A DNA stretch of 40,286 nucleotides, taken from NCBI GenBank assembly GCA_022795445.1, contig JAAWGR010000019.1, positions 1 to 40,286 of the forward strand. The letters are read 5' to 3'. This document shows, one piece after another, positions 23,317 through 32,701 of this stretch. This DNA is from Oscillibacter sp. Lineage in GTDB: Bacteria > Bacillota > Clostridia > Oscillospirales > Oscillospiraceae. A model generated the notes under the pieces. It was given only the letters and a program-made list of their open reading frames with translations. It did not search any database and was not told the DNA's origin. Position 1 is the stretch's first letter. Every line of letters begins with the position of its first letter. Position numbers and translations under genes: made by a program.

Positions 23317-24963
23317 ATGAAAAAACGGGGAATTACGCTGCTGTTGGTCCTGGCGCTGTTGGCTGGGGTCCTGCCGGCCCATGCCGCGGAAGCGTCCGGC
23401 CCAAAACTGGCGGCGATCACGTTTGACGACGGTCCCGGCCCCTATACGAACAGCCTTTTGGACGGGCTGGAACAGCGGGGCGTCGCGGTGACGTTTTTTA
23501 TGCTGGGCTGTCAGGCCGCGCAATATCCCGCCGTGGTAAAAAGGGCTTATGAAGCGGGGCATCAAATCGCCTCACACACGTACAGCCACCCCCAGCTGAC
23601 CCAATTGGGCAGCAAGTCTGTCCAAAAGCAGCTGGCGGACACCGCCGCCGTTTTGAACCAGGCCACTGGTACGCGCAATACCTACATGGTCCGCCCGCCC
23701 TACGGCAGCGTGAACGCCCATGTCCTCTCCTTGCTTAACGCGCCTGCGGTCCTCTGGACGGTGGACACCCTGGATTGGCAGTCCCGCAACGCCGACGCCA
23801 TATACCAACACATTGTGAACGACACTAAGGACGGCAGCATCGTCCTGCTCCACGACATCTATGCCACCACGGTTTCCGGCGCGCTGCGGGGCATCGACGC
23901 GCTGCTGGCGCAGGGGTATGAGCTGGTGACGGTCAGCGAGCTGCTGCGCCGCCGGGGTTATGACGCTGCGCCGGGGAGGAAGTACAGCAGCGCGCCTGGG
24001 CGCGTCACCCTGCCCGGCATCGCCCAGCCTGCCATTGCCGCAGACGAGCGGGAGGATGGCCGGTATGTTACCCTCACCGCAGACGCCGGGACGGCGATTT
24101 ACTACACCCTTGACGGGACCGCCCCCACCTCCCAAAGCGCCGTATATACCGGACCCTTCCTCCTGGAGAAGGCCGGGACGGTCAAAGCCTTTGCGGCGTA
24201 CTCGCTTAACGGCGCCCGCAGCCAGGTGTCGGAGCTTGCCCTTGAAGAACCGCGGCTCAAGGCGCCCGTCATTACGCTGGCAAATGAGTCTGCTGTGATC
24301 ACCGCCAATGGGGACATCCACTACACATTGGACGGCACGGAGCCGACGGCGGCGTCGGAATGCTATACCGGACCGGTGCCGCTCCCTGCCGGCACGATAA
24401 TCCGTGCCGCTGCCATGCGGCCCGGCTACCAGGACAGCCCGGTCAGCAGCCTGCTGCACTCCGAACGGGGCAACCTGTTCTCGGACGTTCTGCCAACGGC
24501 AGCGTACTACCACGCTGTGGATGAAGCCGTTTCCCTGGGCGTACTGGCGGCGGAAGGACAGGCGTTTTTCCCGGAGCGGCCGGTCACGCGGCAGGAGCTG
24601 GCGGAGGTCCTGTACCGTCTGGACGGAAGGGCGGCGGGCCTCCAGATTTTGAACGGCTATGAGGAAGATGCCGCCGGCTTGGACGCGCCGGTCACCCGGG
24701 AGGGACTGGCGGCGGCTCTTTTCCAAATATGGGGAGAGGCGCCGGACGACAGCCGTCCGCCGACGAAGCTGTATGGATTTGCGGATTGGATGGACATTCA
24801 CATTGAGGCATGGGATGCAATGGATTGGGTGGTAGCGAACGGGGTGCTGAACGGCGTTTCAGAAACTGTGCTTGCGCCCCGCAGCGCCGTCACCCGCGGG
24901 CAGCTGGCCAGCATCCTGATGCGCAGCCAAGGATTCTGGGCGGGCGCGGAGGCTTTGGCGTAA
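23317..24963 (+). CDS. Secreted polysaccharide deacetylase with chitobiase-like and SLH-like repeats
   Basis: A 548-residue exported, wall-associated enzyme. The signal peptide is residues 1 to about 23 (LPAHA cleavage). The NodB/CE4 deacetylase (about 28-215) has ITFDDGPG (Asp37, Asp38), SHTYSHPQL (His87 and His91 metal ligands), RPPYGS, DTLDWQ and VLLHDI. Two chitobiase/hexosaminidase C-terminal-like repeats follow, marked by YYTLDGTAPT and HYTLDGTEPT. Two SLH-like repeats end the protein (NLFSDVLPTAAYYHAVDEAV with TRQELAEVLYRLDG, and the last with VTRGQLASILMRSQ), probably anchoring it to wall polymer. It should remove N- or O-acetyl groups from peptidoglycan or another glycan. The ATG at 23317 has AAAGGAGCGG upstream. 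Confidence 0.92.
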   Translation: MKKRGITLLLVLALLAGVLPAHAAEASGPKLAAITFDDGPGPYTNSLLDGLEQRGVAVTFFMLGCQAAQYPAVVKRAYEAGHQIASHTYSHPQLTQLGSKSVQKQLADTAAVLNQATGTRNTYMVRPPYGSVNAHVLSLLNAPAVLWTVDTLDWQSRNADAIYQHIVNDTKDGSIVLLHDIYATTVSGALRGIDALLAQGYELVTVSELLRRRGYDAAPGRKYSSAPGRVTLPGIAQPAIAADEREDGRYVTLTADAGTAIYYTLDGTAPTSQSAVYTGPFLLEKAGTVKAFAAYSLNGARSQVSELALEEPRLKAPVITLANESAVITANGDIHYTLDGTEPTAASECYTGPVPLPAGTIIRAAAMRPGYQDSPVSSLLHSERGNLFSDVLPTAAYYHAVDEAVSLGVLAAEGQAFFPERPVTRQELAEVLYRLDGRAAGLQILNGYEEDAAGLDAPVTREGLAAALFQIWGEAPDDSRPPTKLYGFADWMDIHIEAWDAMDWVVANGVLNGVSETVLAPRSAVTRGQLASILMRSQGFWAGAEALA

Positions 24964-25021
24964 CCGTTCGCTATGGAATCCGTCGGCTTGCCGGGCAAGG
25001 CGGAAGGACGAACAATTGAAA

Positions 25022-25063
25022 GAGCTGAGATTCGTTCCAAAGAAGCGGATCTCAGCTCTTTTT
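25022..25063 (+). terminator. Rho-independent terminator after the deacetylase gene
   Basis: GAGCTGAGAT (25022-25031) pairs with ATCTCAGCTC (25049-25058), then TTTTT. Confidence 0.88.
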
Positions 25064-25499
25064 GGTTCCTGCGGAGGCGTTTTCCGCGGCGGAAAGGAGG
25101 GGACGGCATGGAAATTTTTGTAAACATATGCAAGGATGTCTTTGTGAATGTTGATATTTGATAGAAAATATTTTCCGCAAAGCAGGCGGACGGAGGACCA
25201 CAGTTCTGAGGGCCGCTCCGTAAAAGCATACAGGATGCGGCCCGCGGCTGCCAAACATTGCTGGATTTTTCCGGTCATGGGAAAACAAACGTTTGAAATG
25301 TCCTGCGCGCCGGCGTGGCTTGGTTTTCCCGTTTTTTGTTCCTTAATACAGAATATTTTTTGTATTTTATTGCATGTTCAAGAGAATAATGTCATCAAAA
25401 TGGTCCCTGTGCTTTCCGGAAGCCGTGAAGATGGGGTATGACAGAAACTGTTCAGATTACAGCTTTTTTTCTACATAATGACGAAATTCCAGAAAAAGG
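25064..25499. other. Intergenic region, 436 bases
   Basis: No convincing gene. It holds a 17-codon frame with a strong ribosome site (25108-25161, listed separately), a CCGCGG-centred hairpin near 25083 and AT-rich sequence towards the downstream promoter. Longer open frames across it lack coding character. Confidence 0.4.
25108..25161 (+). CDS. Possible 17-residue peptide ORF
   Basis: ATG at 25108 to TGA at 25161, with AAAGGAGG about eight bases upstream. The product would be MEIFVNICKDVFVNVDI. It follows the deacetylase terminator. It has no recognised relative; only the near-perfect ribosome site supports it. It may be chance or a leader peptide. Confidence 0.2.
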   Translation: MEIFVNICKDVFVNVDI

Positions 25500-25528
25500 T
25501 TGCACAAATTTTTTGCATCCTTTATAAT
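25500..25528 (+). promoter_or_regulatory. Promoter of the hydrolase-peptide importer operon
   Basis: TTGCAC (25500-25505) and TATAAT (25523-25528), spacer 17, in an AT-rich region. Confidence 0.75.
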
Positions 25529-25567
25529 TAGATCAAAATTAAGGGGAAGGAACGTGATCAAATTAAC

Positions 25568-26977
25568 GTGGAAAAGTTGAATGCATACCTCGCGGAACTG
25601 TTTGAAAAGCGGGGATATCCGGGGATGGCCGTATGCATCCGCGGACCGGAAGGAACCCTCTTTGAAAAGGGCTATGGCTGCCGGAGCATGGAACCTAAGA
25701 AAAATGTGGACGGCGATACGGTGTTCGGGATCGCGTCCATGAGCAAATCCATGACCGCGCTGGCCTGCTGCATCCTACAGGCCGAGGGGAAAATGAGCCT
25801 GGATGACCCGGTGACGGACTACTTCCCGGATTTTCATGTCCCCGGGGCAGCGGACGAGTGCGTGACCGTGAGGACGCTTGCCATGCACCGGGCGGGGATT
25901 CCGCCAATGGAGCCCTTGGAATGGTCCATCGCCAAAAACAGCATCGAGCGTGACAGCAAGTGGTACCGGGAGATGCTGCGGACCGCCCCGAACCAAATGA
26001 ATCAAATTGAGCAAATTGTTGCGTACATCACAGCAGGGAATTATGAGCCTCTTGGAGCGCCCGGGGAATATATGAGCTATTCCAATGAAGGCTATGCCCT
26101 GCTTTCTTATATTGTTGACCAGGCCGCAGGTGTATCGCTGGAAACCTTCCTGAAGGAGCGGATTTTCGCCCCTCTGGGTATGGAGCGCACCGTCTTGGAC
26201 CTGGACGGCAGCGAGGCGAAGGCGCTGGCAGGGGGGAACATCACCAGTCTCTTTGAGCGGGACGAGGACGGCCAGCTTGTGTGGGACGACAACTGGTCGG
26301 TCCTGCCGCCCTTCCGGGGCTGCGCCTGCGTCAAGTCCACCGCCCGGGATATGGCAAAATACTACCAGATGCTGGCGGACGGCGGCCAGTGGGAAGGCCG
26401 CCAGGTGATCCCCGCAGAAGCCGCCGAGTGGATGTACGGCAGGGAGTTTCCCCTGCGGGATAGGCCCTTTTACTGCATGGGGCTGAAGAAGCGGCGGATT
26501 GGCGGGAAAATGGTATGCGAGCACTCCGGCGGGCTCCACGGCACCTCCACCCAGGGCGGCTTCGTGGAAGGCGGATACGCGGCGGTGGTGCTTTGCAACG
26601 AGGGCGACCTGGGCATGGACGAGTTCCAGTGGGCGTGTTACAACGCCATCCTGGGGCTCCCGCTGGAAACGAAGCATTACTATGCCGTGCCCAACGGGCG
26701 GGAGTTCCGCAGGCCAGGAATGCTCTGCGGGGATTTCCTCTCCAAAGAAGGCCTCCCGGTACACTGCACCGTCCGCATGGAAGAGGGCGAACTGGCAGCG
26801 GAGTATCACGGGAAAACGGTACGGCTGCTCTATTGCGGCGGAGCCGATTTTGTGGCGGTGGACGCGGAACACCCGGAAAAACGGGTGGAATCCTTGCGGT
26901 TCTATATCAGAAACGGAAAAGCTTGGGGGGTGGAATGCGGCTCCAGGATCTATCAGCGCACAGCGGCTGACGGATAA
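25568..26977 (+). CDS. Beta-lactamase-fold serine hydrolase (class C/D-aminopeptidase-like)
   Basis: A 469-residue serine hydrolase of the beta-lactamase/transpeptidase superfamily. The SxxK nucleophile motif is SMSK (Ser57, Lys60) in FGIASMSKSMTALACC, then EGKMSLDDPVTDYFP. YSNEGYALL gives the YxN motif and CEHSGGLHGTS the HxG motif. A ~100-residue beta-rich C-terminal extension follows. There is no signal peptide, so it is probably cytoplasmic. The start is GTG at 25568; the nearest ribosome-site-like AAGG is rather far, so the start is uncertain. It heads an operon with a complete peptide importer, so it may cleave imported peptides, for example D-residue-containing wall peptides, rather than antibiotics. 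Confidence 0.85.
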   Translation: MEKLNAYLAELFEKRGYPGMAVCIRGPEGTLFEKGYGCRSMEPKKNVDGDTVFGIASMSKSMTALACCILQAEGKMSLDDPVTDYFPDFHVPGAADECVTVRTLAMHRAGIPPMEPLEWSIAKNSIERDSKWYREMLRTAPNQMNQIEQIVAYITAGNYEPLGAPGEYMSYSNEGYALLSYIVDQAAGVSLETFLKERIFAPLGMERTVLDLDGSEAKALAGGNITSLFERDEDGQLVWDDNWSVLPPFRGCACVKSTARDMAKYYQMLADGGQWEGRQVIPAEAAEWMYGREFPLRDRPFYCMGLKKRRIGGKMVCEHSGGLHGTSTQGGFVEGGYAAVVLCNEGDLGMDEFQWACYNAILGLPLETKHYYAVPNGREFRRPGMLCGDFLSKEGLPVHCTVRMEEGELAAEYHGKTVRLLYCGGADFVAVDAEHPEKRVESLRFYIRNGKAWGVECGSRIYQRTAADG

Positions 26978-27049
26978 GGGCCGGCGGCGGGGAAGGACAT
27001 TGCCCCAGCCGGCGGGAAAGCTGTACAGGTACAGAAAGGGGAGGTAGGT

Positions 27050-27991
27050 ATGAGAGGATATCTGGTCAAACGGGTGCTGCAAGGGATTCTCTTGATCGTG
27101 GCGGTATCGATGCTGGTGTTCAGCCTGCTGTACATGATGCCGGGAAACCCGGTGGATATGATTGTGGACCGGAAGGTATCGGTCGAAAAAAAGGCGGAGA
27201 TTGCCCATGAGATGGGGTATGACCTGCCGTTGACGGAACAGTATGTAAGATGGGTGAAGGGGATCGTGGTGGACCACAATTTCGGGAACTCTACCCGGTA
27301 TAAGGTGCCGGTGCTGGACCTGCTGAAGGACCGGATTCCCAGGAGCCTAGTGCTCTGCGGATGGTCGCTGCTGATCGAGATGCTGATTGCGCTGCCCATA
27401 GGATTGTTGTGCGCCATCAAGAAGAATTCGTTTTTTGACCGCTTTACCGTGGTGTTTACCCTGATTTTAACGGCGATGCCGGCCTTCTGGCTGGGCGCGC
27501 TGCTGATACTGGCTTTCGGCGTGTGGCTGAAGGTGCTGCCGATCAGCGGCTATAAGGGGGTGGAATATTTGGTTTTGCCGGTATTTGCCCTGGTGTCGGC
27601 CAGCATCGCGGGAACCATCCGGCTGACCAAATCCGAGGTTTTGGAGGTACTGAACGAGAAATATGTGACGACGGCGGTGGCCAAGGGGCTGCCCAGGCGG
27701 ACCGTCATGGTCAAGCATGTGCTGCGCAACGCGCTGATTATTGTAACCGTTCAGGTGTTCATGTCCATCCCATGGCTGATTTCCGGCGCGGTGGTCATTG
27801 AGAAGATTTTCGACATCCCCGGCATGGGCGGGCTGCTGCTGAATTCCATCATTGTGCAGGATTTCCCGGTGGTACAGGCGGTGCTGATGATTGTCGCGGC
27901 GCTGACGGTGGTGTGCAACCTGGTGAGCGATGTGGTAATCGGCATTCTGGACCCGCGGATCCGGATCTCGATGGGCGGGGGTGACAAGTGA
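27050..27991 (+). CDS. dppB: Peptide ABC transporter permease 1 (DppB/OppB family)
   Basis: A 313-residue inner-membrane permease of the dipeptide/oligopeptide/nickel importer family. It opens MRGYLVKRVLQGILLIVAVS with the family's MPGNPVD segment and YDLPLTEQYVRWVKGIV. The ATPase-coupling loop is TAVAKGLPRRTVMVKHVLRNALI, followed by PGMGGLLLNSI. The ATG at 27050 has GGGGAGG upstream. Its stop overlaps the start of the second permease by four bases. It forms a heterodimeric channel with that protein. Confidence 0.93.
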   Translation: MRGYLVKRVLQGILLIVAVSMLVFSLLYMMPGNPVDMIVDRKVSVEKKAEIAHEMGYDLPLTEQYVRWVKGIVVDHNFGNSTRYKVPVLDLLKDRIPRSLVLCGWSLLIEMLIALPIGLLCAIKKNSFFDRFTVVFTLILTAMPAFWLGALLILAFGVWLKVLPISGYKGVEYLVLPVFALVSASIAGTIRLTKSEVLEVLNEKYVTTAVAKGLPRRTVMVKHVLRNALIIVTVQVFMSIPWLISGAVVIEKIFDIPGMGGLLLNSIIVQDFPVVQAVLMIVAALTVVCNLVSDVVIGILDPRIRISMGGGDK

Positions 27992-28842
27992 TGCGCGGAA
28001 GAGGAAAAGCACAAGAGACCTTACAGGCGTGCCTGAAGAACGGGGATTTTATGGTTGGCGTCGCCATCCTCCTGAGCGTTTTCCTGGTGGCCATCTTCTC
28101 CGATTGGATCGCGCCCTACAGCTATACGGAGCAGCTGGTGGGGGCCAAGTTTTCCCCGCCGTCGGCGGAGTTCTGGTTCGGGACCGACGAGCTGGGGCGG
28201 GATGTGTTCTCCCGGGTGATTGCAGGCACGCGGATTACCCTCTGGGTGGCGTTCATCGGCGCGACGCTGGAATTGGTTTTGGGCGTGACAATCGGCCTGA
28301 TCTGCGGGTATTTCGGGAAATGGGTCGACCGGGTCTTTTCGTTCTTGACGGACCTGACGTGGTGCATCCCAGGAACCATTTTGGCGCTGGCGGTGGTGAC
28401 TCTGCTGGGGAAGGGCCTGACCAACTCGGTGATTGCGATTTCCCTTGTGAGCTGGGCCTCCTACGCAAGGCCGGTGCGGGCAAAGACCATGTCCCTGAAG
28501 AATATGGCGTTCGTGGAAACGGGAACGGCCTTCGGGGAATCGTCCTTCTCCCTGATGTTCCGCTATATCCTGCCAAACGTGGTGCCGTCGCTGATCGTCA
28601 TGGTCTCCATGAGCCTCCCGGCGACGATCCTCTCGACGACAACGCTGTCCTTCCTGGGGCTTGGCTCCCAGGCGCCCTCGCCGGACTGGGGGCTGGCCCT
28701 TTCCAACGGGATTACCTATATCGTAAAAGCCCCCTGGCTCAGCATTTTCCCGGGCATCGCGCTGGTGTATACGGTGCTGGGGTTCAACCTGCTGGGCGAA
28801 GGCCTGCGCGATATTTTGGACCCCCATATGAAAGCGCAATGA
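27988..28842 (+). CDS. dppC: Peptide ABC transporter permease 2 (DppC/OppC family)
   Basis: A 284-residue permease partner. It has the OppC-type start with one span near residue 25-45 (FMVGVAILLSVFLVAIFSDW) and FGTDELGRDVFSRVIAGTRI. The coupling loop is SWASYARPVRAKTMSLKNMAFVE and further SFLGLGSQAPSPDWGLAL near the end, all family hallmarks. The ATG at 27988 overlaps the dppB stop (ATGA). It appears complete. Confidence 0.94.
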   Translation: MMRGRGKAQETLQACLKNGDFMVGVAILLSVFLVAIFSDWIAPYSYTEQLVGAKFSPPSAEFWFGTDELGRDVFSRVIAGTRITLWVAFIGATLELVLGVTIGLICGYFGKWVDRVFSFLTDLTWCIPGTILALAVVTLLGKGLTNSVIAISLVSWASYARPVRAKTMSLKNMAFVETGTAFGESSFSLMFRYILPNVVPSLIVMVSMSLPATILSTTTLSFLGLGSQAPSPDWGLALSNGITYIVKAPWLSIFPGIALVYTVLGFNLLGEGLRDILDPHMKAQ

Positions 28843-28858
28843 TGGAGAGGTGGACGGT

Positions 28859-29851
28859 ATGAAGGAAACATTGTTAAGCCTGGAGCATCTCAGCATTGAT
28901 TACAAAGTGAAAGGCGGCTACCTCTCGGCGGTCAACGACGTGAATATGGACATCCGGGAGGGGGAAATCTTTGCAGTGGTCGGGGAATCCGGCTGCGGCA
29001 AGTCCACGGTGGCCCACAGCATTATGCGCCTGCTCTCCGGCGGGAACGCGAAGATCAGCGGCAGCATCCGGTTCGGCGGGCGGGAGCTGACTGCCTGTCC
29101 GGAAAAGGAGATGGAGGCCATCCGGGGGCGGGAGATCGGGATGATTTTCCAGAACCCCTTGGATTCCCTGAACCCGGTGTATACCGTGGGGGCGCAGGTC
29201 AGCGAGGCGATCATGCTGGACCGGGTGGAGAAGCAGGAGGCCATGAAACGGGCCATCCGGCTGTTCCAGGATGTGAAGATGCCGGACGCGGAAGAGCGGG
29301 CGGCCAGCTTCCCCCATGAGCTCTCCGGCGGCATGCGCCAGCGGGTGATGATTGCAATGATGCTGTCCCGGGACCCCCGCCTCCTGATTGCGGACGAGCC
29401 GACGACGGCTTTGGACGTGACCATTGAGGCGCAGATTTTGGAGATTATCAAAGAGCTGAAGGAAACGCACAACACGGCCATTCTTCTGATCACCCACAAC
29501 TTTGGGCTGGTGGCCGAGGCGGCGGACAAGATTGCAGTCATGTATGCGGGAGAAGTGGTGGAGAGCGGGGATGTGTTTGAGATTTTTGAAGCCCCTATGC
29601 ACCCTTATACCAGGCTGCTGATGCAGGCGCTGCCGCGGTCGACGAAGCGGGAAGGCCGGCTGCAGACCATCGACGGCTCCGTGCCGCGGATTTTGGATAA
29701 GAAGCCGGGATGCCGGTTTGCAAACCGGTGCCCCTGTGCGGAGGAACGGTGCAGGAACGAGACGCCGGAGGAAACGGCGGTCAGCGAGACCCACCGCTGC
29801 CGGTGCTTCCTTGTGCCGCCGGGGCAGCCTTCGGGCAGGAAGGGGACGTGA
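28859..29851 (+). CDS. dppD: Peptide ABC transporter ATPase 1 (DppD/OppD family)
   Basis: A 330-residue ATPase. Walker A is GESGCGKST, the signature LSGGMRQR, Walker B LLIADEPT, and the switch histidine is in LLITHN. The C-terminal oligopeptide-transporter extension holds a cysteine cluster, CRFANRCPCAEERC, as in other DppD/OppD proteins where such cysteines have been linked to an Fe-S cluster. The ATG at 28859 has GGAGAGG at good spacing; an in-frame GTG at 28850 overlaps that site. It works with the next gene's ATPase as a heterodimer. Confidence 0.93.
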   Translation: MKETLLSLEHLSIDYKVKGGYLSAVNDVNMDIREGEIFAVVGESGCGKSTVAHSIMRLLSGGNAKISGSIRFGGRELTACPEKEMEAIRGREIGMIFQNPLDSLNPVYTVGAQVSEAIMLDRVEKQEAMKRAIRLFQDVKMPDAEERAASFPHELSGGMRQRVMIAMMLSRDPRLLIADEPTTALDVTIEAQILEIIKELKETHNTAILLITHNFGLVAEAADKIAVMYAGEVVESGDVFEIFEAPMHPYTRLLMQALPRSTKREGRLQTIDGSVPRILDKKPGCRFANRCPCAEERCRNETPEETAVSETHRCRCFLVPPGQPSGRKGT

Positions 29852-29854
29852 GCG

Positions 29855-30832
29855 ATGGCAAAGATGGTAGAACTGGAGAAGCTGGAAAAGCATTTCAAGA
29901 TACCCAAGAGCCTGTTTGGAACGGACAGCCGGGTGGTGCGGGCCGTGGACCAGATCACCTTTTCCATTGAGGAAGGGGAGGTGGTGGGCCTGGTGGGAGA
30001 ATCCGGGAGCGGAAAGACGACCCTAGCCCGGGTGCTGCTGAGCCTGACGAAGATGACGGGCGGAAAAGCCATGATCGACGGCGTGGACCTCTCCAAAGCC
30101 ACGAAGAGCGACCTGAAGAAGCTGCGCCGAGAGATTGCGGTGGTGTTCCAGGACCCGGCGTCCAACCTGAACCCCCGCCAGACGGTGGAAAGTTCCATCA
30201 TGCGGCCCATGGTGATCCACGGCGTTCCGCGGGCAGCGGCCAAGAAGAAGGCCAGGGAAGTGCTGGACATGGTGAAGATGGACGAGCGGTACCTGGACAG
30301 CTTTCCCCACCAGCTTTCGGGCGGGCAGCTTCAGCGCATTGCCATCGCCCGGGCCCTGGCCCTGTCACCGAAGATCATGATCCTGGACGAGCCCACCAGC
30401 GCGCTGGACGTGTCTGTCCAGGCGCAGATTCTCAACCTGCTGCTGGACTTGCAGGAGGAGATGCGGCTGACCTACCTGGTGATCACCCATGACTTGAACG
30501 TAATCCGGTATATCAGCGACAAGATTGCCGTCATGTACCTGGGGAAGCTGGTGGAATTCGGGCCGACGGAAGAGGTAACGGGGCATCCGAAGCATCCTTA
30601 CACGAAGGGTCTGATGGACGCCGCGCCGATTCTGGACCCCCGCCTGCGGGGCAGGGCGAAGGAACTGATGAAGGGCGATCCGGGGAGTCTGATCGATATT
30701 GGGACAGGCTGCCGGTTTTATGCCAGATGTAAGTATGCGTCGCCGGAATGTGAAAAGGAGGACCCAAAAATCCTGAGTGTCGGAAATGGGCATCAGGTCG
30801 CGTGTGTGCATCCGCTTACAAGCGAACCGTGA
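29855..30832 (+). CDS. dppF: Peptide ABC transporter ATPase 2 (DppF/OppF family)
   Basis: A 325-residue ATPase. Walker A is GESGSGKTT, the signature LSGGQLQR, Walker B IMILDEPT, and the switch histidine is in VITHD. The N-terminal LEKHFKIPKSLFG and C-terminal CRFYARCKYASPEC cysteine cluster identify the OppF/DppF branch. It starts three bases after dppD stops. Complete. Confidence 0.93.
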   Translation: MAKMVELEKLEKHFKIPKSLFGTDSRVVRAVDQITFSIEEGEVVGLVGESGSGKTTLARVLLSLTKMTGGKAMIDGVDLSKATKSDLKKLRREIAVVFQDPASNLNPRQTVESSIMRPMVIHGVPRAAAKKKAREVLDMVKMDERYLDSFPHQLSGGQLQRIAIARALALSPKIMILDEPTSALDVSVQAQILNLLLDLQEEMRLTYLVITHDLNVIRYISDKIAVMYLGKLVEFGPTEEVTGHPKHPYTKGLMDAAPILDPRLRGRAKELMKGDPGSLIDIGTGCRFYARCKYASPECEKEDPKILSVGNGHQVACVHPLTSEP

Positions 30833-30865
30833 AAGAGCAATGGAACGAATAAAAGGAGGAAGCGT

Positions 30866-32452
30866 ATGAAAAGAAGGAAATTGCTGGCATTTTTGCTGGC
30901 CTGTGCAATGGGATTGACCCTTGCGGCCTGCGGCGGCGAGAGCGGCTCAAACGGCGGGGGGACCTCCGGCGGCGGGGACGGCGCTGGAAAGGACACCTTT
31001 ACGCTGGCGGACGACGAGTGGTACGGCACGGACCTGTACCAGCAGGACTCCTGGTCCTCAGGCCAGGGCCTGATCGCGGACCCGCTGTTCACCCTGGACC
31101 CGGAGGGCGGCGACCTGCTGGACGGCATCTGCACGGACCTGACTGCCAGCGAGGACGGGTTAACCCTGACCATGACCGTCCCGGAGGGCAAGTATTACGC
31201 CACCGGCGAGCAGGTGGAACCGGAGGACGTGGTGGCCTCCATTACATGGGGCCAGGAGGTCAGCGTTTACGCCGACGGCTACAGCAACATCGACTCCATG
31301 GAAGTGGACGGCCGGCAGGTGATCCTGCACCTGTCCGAGTTCCGTTCGGACCTGCTGTACTACTTGGGCGAGGTCTTTATGGGCGTCATCGACAAGGACC
31401 AGCTGGATTCCCTGAGCAAGGACGAGCTGATGTGGCAGGCGGTGCCCTACGGCATGTACTCCGTGGAGAACTACGAACCCGGCTCCGGCGTGACGCTGGT
31501 GGCCAACGAGGGGTATAAAACCGACAATCCCCTGGTGACCAACCAGGGCCCGGCCAGCATCAAAAACATTGAAGTCAAGTTCAATATGGAAGATTTCACG
31601 GCCATTGAAGAGCTGAAGGCGGGCAATATCGATTATATCAACGGCATCACCTCCGAGGGGAAATCCCAGCTGGAAGCCGAGGCCGGCGTGATCGTTGCGG
31701 AAAAGACCTATCCGAACATCGACTATTTTGAGATGAACACGGATTCCGGCGTCTTTTCGGATATCGCAGTCCGCCAGGCGGTGGCCCTGAGCATCGACCG
31801 GGAGGCCCTCAGCGAGCTGACCGACGGCGCCGTGCTGCCGGCCTATTCCATGATCTACGACACGATGCAGAGCTTCTCCCAGGAAGCGAAGGACGACTTC
31901 CAAGCCAATTACGCCAATGACCGCGAACGCGCAAAGCAGATCCTTGCGGACGCCGGCTACGCCGACAGCAACGGCGACGGCTATGTGGACAAAAACGGCG
32001 TCACCGTGGAATTCACCTTCTACTCCTGGTCCACCGGCGCCAACGTGATCGTCACCCAAGGCTTGCAGGAGCAGATGAAGGAAGTCGGCATCAAGATGAA
32101 CATTGAGGCCCTGGATTGGAACTATATTTACGAGAACATCAACAACGACGAGTACGACGCCGGCATCGAATGGCTGGAATGGGCGGAGCCCATCCTGATC
32201 CTGAACGCCTGCTATTACGACCAGAACGCTCCCGGCAACACAAATGCGTACTATGCCGCCATAGCGGACGCCGCTTCAACGGTGGACGCGGACGAGCGCG
32301 CCGCGAAAATCGGCGCGATCCAGATGGAGATGTTTGAAAACTGGAACATCATCCCCTTCTACAGCGAGGCCACGTACGTTGCGTACAACGACTATGTGAA
32401 GGGCATCGACATTTTCAACGGCAGCCTGTATTGGAACGACCTGAGCTTCTGA
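30866..32452 (+). CDS. dppA: Peptide-binding lipoprotein (SBP family 5)
   Basis: A 528-residue extracytoplasmic binding protein of the DppA/OppA/NikA family. It has a lipoprotein signal with lipobox LAAC (Cys22) and a Gly/Ser linker. Then come PLFTLDPEGGDLLDGICTDL, YYATGEQVEPEDVVASITWG, FSDIAVRQAVALSIDREAL and ILADAGYADSNGDGYVDKNG, a typical SBP_bac_5 segment. The ATG at 30866 has AAAGGAGG upstream. It is unusual in being the last gene after the ATPases; a terminator follows. The ligand is probably a peptide, though some family members bind nickel or sugars. Confidence 0.92.
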   Translation: MKRRKLLAFLLACAMGLTLAACGGESGSNGGGTSGGGDGAGKDTFTLADDEWYGTDLYQQDSWSSGQGLIADPLFTLDPEGGDLLDGICTDLTASEDGLTLTMTVPEGKYYATGEQVEPEDVVASITWGQEVSVYADGYSNIDSMEVDGRQVILHLSEFRSDLLYYLGEVFMGVIDKDQLDSLSKDELMWQAVPYGMYSVENYEPGSGVTLVANEGYKTDNPLVTNQGPASIKNIEVKFNMEDFTAIEELKAGNIDYINGITSEGKSQLEAEAGVIVAEKTYPNIDYFEMNTDSGVFSDIAVRQAVALSIDREALSELTDGAVLPAYSMIYDTMQSFSQEAKDDFQANYANDRERAKQILADAGYADSNGDGYVDKNGVTVEFTFYSWSTGANVIVTQGLQEQMKEVGIKMNIEALDWNYIYENINNDEYDAGIEWLEWAEPILILNACYYDQNAPGNTNAYYAAIADAASTVDADERAAKIGAIQMEMFENWNIIPFYSEATYVAYNDYVKGIDIFNGSLYWNDLSF

Positions 32453-32503
32453 CAGGCGCGCCGGGAGAGGGACACAATAAATCCGGCAGAAAACCGGACC
32501 GCA

Positions 32504-32541
32504 ACGGCGGCTGTGGAACTTCCACGGCCGCCGTCCTTTTT
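32504..32541 (+). terminator. Terminator of the peptide importer operon
   Basis: ACGGCGGC-T-GTGGAA (from 32504) pairs with TTCCAC-G-GCCGCCGT (to 32534), then CCTTTTT. Confidence 0.9.
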
Positions 32542-32701
32542 AAAAAAGCATCAATTTTGGGCGGAGAGGAGGAGTCGTACTTGATAATTCTCCATACAAA
32601 TGGTACAATGTAGGCTGATAAAGTATAAAATGGGTTGCCGCAGCCTGCGGGAAGCCATGATCAATCCGAATACCGGGTACAAGAAAAGGCAGGAGATGGC
32701 C

